Source: Balneola sp. EhC07 | Lineage (GTDB): Bacteria > Bacteroidota > Rhodothermia > Balneolales > Balneolaceae | Direction of reading: 5' to 3' | DNA: 64,000 bases | Assembly (NCBI RefSeq): GCF_001650905.1 | Contig: NZ_LXYG01000017.1 | Location: 186,001-250,000 of the forward strand | In this document: positions 62,013 through 64,000 of the stretch, in pieces | Layout: each line of letters begins with the position of its first letter | How positions within the stretch are numbered: position 1 is the stretch's first letter | The notes under the pieces: generated by a model | Database searches by the model: none | What the model was told of the DNA's origin: nothing | The model's input: the letters and a program-made list of their open reading frames with translations, nothing else | Translations under genes and position numbers: made by a program

Positions 62013-63389
62013 ATGAAAAAGCTTACCGGTAACATTCTCTTTCTTAGTGTGATATTTTTACTCTCGTGCGTAGGGCCAAATGAAGATGAATTTACAGAAG
62101 TAAACTCTTGGATCAGAGAGAACATGGAAGAGAATTACCTCTGGAATGAAAGGGTCCCGGAAAACGTAGACGGATCAATAGTGCCTAATTCTTACTTCGG
62201 GAGCATGTTAGACCCGGACGACTTCGATTCATACATAGTAGATGATGTAAAATTATTGCCTTCCGAAGCAACGAGCGATGCTACAGTTTTTACTACAGGA
62301 TTGTCACCGATTTTTGGAAGGTTTAGTAATTCTTTCGATGCTTTTATTGTTGCAGAATTTATATATCCGAATACACCTGCAGATACTTCGGGGCTAAACC
62401 GGGGAGATATAATAATCGAAATTGATGGCGCACCACTGACAGTGTTTAATGTGGTAGAACTTTTTTATGCTGAGAAATCAACCACTACATATACATTTGG
62501 CAGATATAATGCTGCAGACCAAACAATAACATCTACAGATGATACGATAAGCCTTCCTCAAGTTGAGATCGAGCTTAATCCAATTGTTCATACTGATGTA
62601 ATTGAGCAAAATGGGACAAAGATCGGATACCTGTTTTATAATGAGTTTGTAGATGGAGAAAATGATAAATATATAGACAGTGTGGACGTCGTTTTCCAAG
62701 ACATGATTGCTCAGGGAGTTACTGAGATGATCGTTGATCTGAGGTACAACAATGGAGGAAGTTTTGATGCAGCAAAGAATATTGGTAACAGTCTTGTTTC
62801 TCAGTCCGCAGCTCAGAACGAAGAAGTTTTTGTGAGGTTTAAGTACAATGCACTACAAGAGCAACGAATAATAGATGAAGAAGGAGAGGACTCTGAAAGT
62901 TTGAGAATTAAGTTTGATTCTGACCCCGACAATTTAGGATTACAGAGTGTATATTTTCTGACCAGTTCTGAGACTTCAAATACAAGCGAGTTACTTATCA
63001 ACGGGCTAATTCCACATATGTCAGTGAATATTATAGGTGGACAAACCAGTGGTCAATTTTATGGTTCTACTGTGATCAAGGGAGAAGATGCGACACCTCA
63101 AAATAATTACGCAATGGTACCTGTAAATTTGAGATATGAAAACTCTGAAGGAAACTCTGACCTGTTTATGGGTTTAGAACCCGATGTTTTTGTTTCTGAA
63201 AATCTGTTGGATCCGTTCCAGATAGGAGATCTAAACGAGCCTTTTTTAAAAGCAGCACTTGAGCGCATTTCCGGAGGATCTCAATCGGTGCAAGGCCAGG
63301 CAGATCAAAAACAGCCATTCGAAAAAATACGGGATATCAGAGCGGAGCGTAAAGGTAGTATTTTGTTCAGATCAGCAGAAAAAAACTGA
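62013..63389 (+). CDS. S41-family C-terminal-processing peptidase lipoprotein
   Basis: The 458-residue protein has a lipoprotein signal with lipobox LLSC (Cys19). An N-terminal helical cap contains VNSWIRENMEENYLWNERVP. A PDZ-like region with TPADTSGLNRGDIIIEIDGAPL is followed by the tail-protease core EMIVDLRYNNGGSFDAAKNIGNSLV. The catalytic segment FLTSSETSNTSELLINGL has Ser near residue 325, and the SGQFYG loop follows. S41 proteases trim C-termini of envelope proteins. It ends the tonB run. Confidence 0.93.
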   Translation: MKKLTGNILFLSVIFLLSCVGPNEDEFTEVNSWIRENMEENYLWNERVPENVDGSIVPNSYFGSMLDPDDFDSYIVDDVKLLPSEATSDATVFTTGLSPIFGRFSNSFDAFIVAEFIYPNTPADTSGLNRGDIIIEIDGAPLTVFNVVELFYAEKSTTTYTFGRYNAADQTITSTDDTISLPQVEIELNPIVHTDVIEQNGTKIGYLFYNEFVDGENDKYIDSVDVVFQDMIAQGVTEMIVDLRYNNGGSFDAAKNIGNSLVSQSAAQNEEVFVRFKYNALQEQRIIDEEGEDSESLRIKFDSDPDNLGLQSVYFLTSSETSNTSELLINGLIPHMSVNIIGGQTSGQFYGSTVIKGEDATPQNNYAMVPVNLRYENSEGNSDLFMGLEPDVFVSENLLDPFQIGDLNEPFLKAALERISGGSQSVQGQADQKQPFEKIRDIRAERKGSILFRSAEKN

Positions 63390-63496
63390 TAACCTAACCG
63401 GTAGCTTCACAACTTTTTACCCATTCCTTGCTTCTGTAGCAATACATTCAGTTATTCAATTCTGTAATAACTAACTAAACTAACTTCGGTGCTACT

Positions 63497-64000
63497 ATGA
63501 AGGCAAGAAAGCAACTCTTTTCTGCAATCGTCTGTGTGATTGTATCAATATTTATGGCCGATATTGTGTCAGCTCAGATTTTCGGTCATGGAGAGGAAAC
63601 AGATTCTCCCACTTATAAAAAAGAGCTTTTCAAGGATCTAAACTATAGAAATATTGGACCATACAGAGGAGGACGTTCTGTTGCAGTATCAGGTCATGCT
63701 TCACAGCCATATACTTTTTACACGGGTTTTACCGGAGGTGGAGTTTTTAAAACTACAGATGGTGGAAGCAGCTGGATCAATATTTCAGATGATTACTTTA
63801 AAACCGGCTCTGTTGGAGCTATCACAGTTGCTCCATCCGATCCGAATGTGATCTATGCCGGAATGGGTGAAACGGATATACGAGGGAATATGAGTGCAGG
63901 GGATGGAATGTATAAGTCTACTGATGCCGGAAAAACCTGGAAACATATCGGTTTAGGTGAAAGCCAATTTATTGGTGACATTGAAGTGCATCCGGCAAAT
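63497..64000 (+). CDS. Exported BNR/YVTN-repeat protein (3' end missing)
   Basis: The ATG at 63497 gives a signal peptide ending DIVSAQ, and the frame stays open to the right edge. The visible 168 residues contain sialidase/VPS10-type blades: LNYRNIGPYRGGRSVAVSG, FYTGFTGGGVFKTTDGGSSWINI, VAPSDPNVIYAGMGETDIRGNMSAGDGMYKSTDAGKTWKHIG. These beta-propeller proteins of Bacteroidota are often annotated as glycosyl hydrolase/WD40-BNR. Catalytic type is not visible. Confidence 0.88.
   Translation, partial: MKARKQLFSAIVCVIVSIFMADIVSAQIFGHGEETDSPTYKKELFKDLNYRNIGPYRGGRSVAVSGHASQPYTFYTGFTGGGVFKTTDGGSSWINISDDYFKTGSVGAITVAPSDPNVIYAGMGETDIRGNMSAGDGMYKSTDAGKTWKHIGLGESQFIGDIEVHPAN

Noticed and set aside
1-64000. 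tRNA, rRNA or CRISPR loci
   Set aside because: No cloverleaf-like segment with a TTCGA-type T arm, no rRNA stretch and no regularly spaced direct repeats were seen by eye; a tRNAscan run would be the deciding test.

Overview
The window looks like chromosomal DNA of a Bacteroidota-type bacterium, most likely Balneolota (Balneola/Gracilimonas-like). The clues are a C-terminal type IX secretion sorting domain with a YPNPFNPST motif on the first gene, a UvrA whose first zinc finger lacks its first CxxC pair, TAnnTTTG promoter-like boxes, many SusD-free but OmpA/TonB/ExbBD envelope genes, moderate-to-low G+C, and short operons with few strong Shine-Dalgarno sites. This placement is inference from family composition; no 16S gene is present. 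No tRNA, rRNA or CRISPR array was seen.

Layout. 1-16.5 kb: T9SS cargo (cut by the left edge), VOC enzyme, TlpA-like thioredoxin, OmpA/thrombospondin-3 porin, nitroreductase, YciI, a membrane gluzincin, DoxX, a TSGGSI-repeat surface protein, amidohydrolase, uvrA, a beta-lactamase-fold lipoprotein and two small beta-barrels. 16.5-27.5 kb: an ABC permease and its ATPase with lgt between them, MscS, unknown exported proteins, fRMsr-like GAF, MarC, DinB, lipid kinase, and a Na+/alanine symporter. 27.5-29.6 kb: an accessory patch with a VapBC pair, two orphan small proteins and three copies of a palindromic repeat. 29.6-43 kb: metalloprotease, aat, an ECF sigma/anti-sigma/effector operon, a four-helix-bundle protein, dinB (Pol IV), an M19 dipeptidase, gdhA and putP. 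43-49.5 kb: a second accessory patch with a GIY-YIG nuclease in an inverted-repeat cassette, a REP-associated tyrosine transposase with its REP doublets, TRIC, Mrp, and a RelBE pair. 50-64 kb: a long co-directional envelope/division run (gcvT, comB, ftsK, lolA, a flippase-like protein, a beta-barrel, HU, a HU-SPOR fusion, exbB, exbD, tonB, an S41 protease), ending in a partial BNR/YVTN-repeat protein.

The most unusual signal is intergenic. Several gene junctions carry arrays of 7-bp units, often exactly four units and often paired as inverted arrays around a short GC-richer spacer. They fit base-for-base between a stop codon and the next start codon (for example gdhA-putP and metalloprotease-aat). 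Each locus has its own heptamer. At least five further families of palindromic repeats are interleaved. Some enclose single genes (GIY-YIG nuclease, four-helix-bundle protein, RAYT transposase, VapBC), suggesting small non-autonomous cassettes. The RAYT is the one obvious candidate mobiliser in view.
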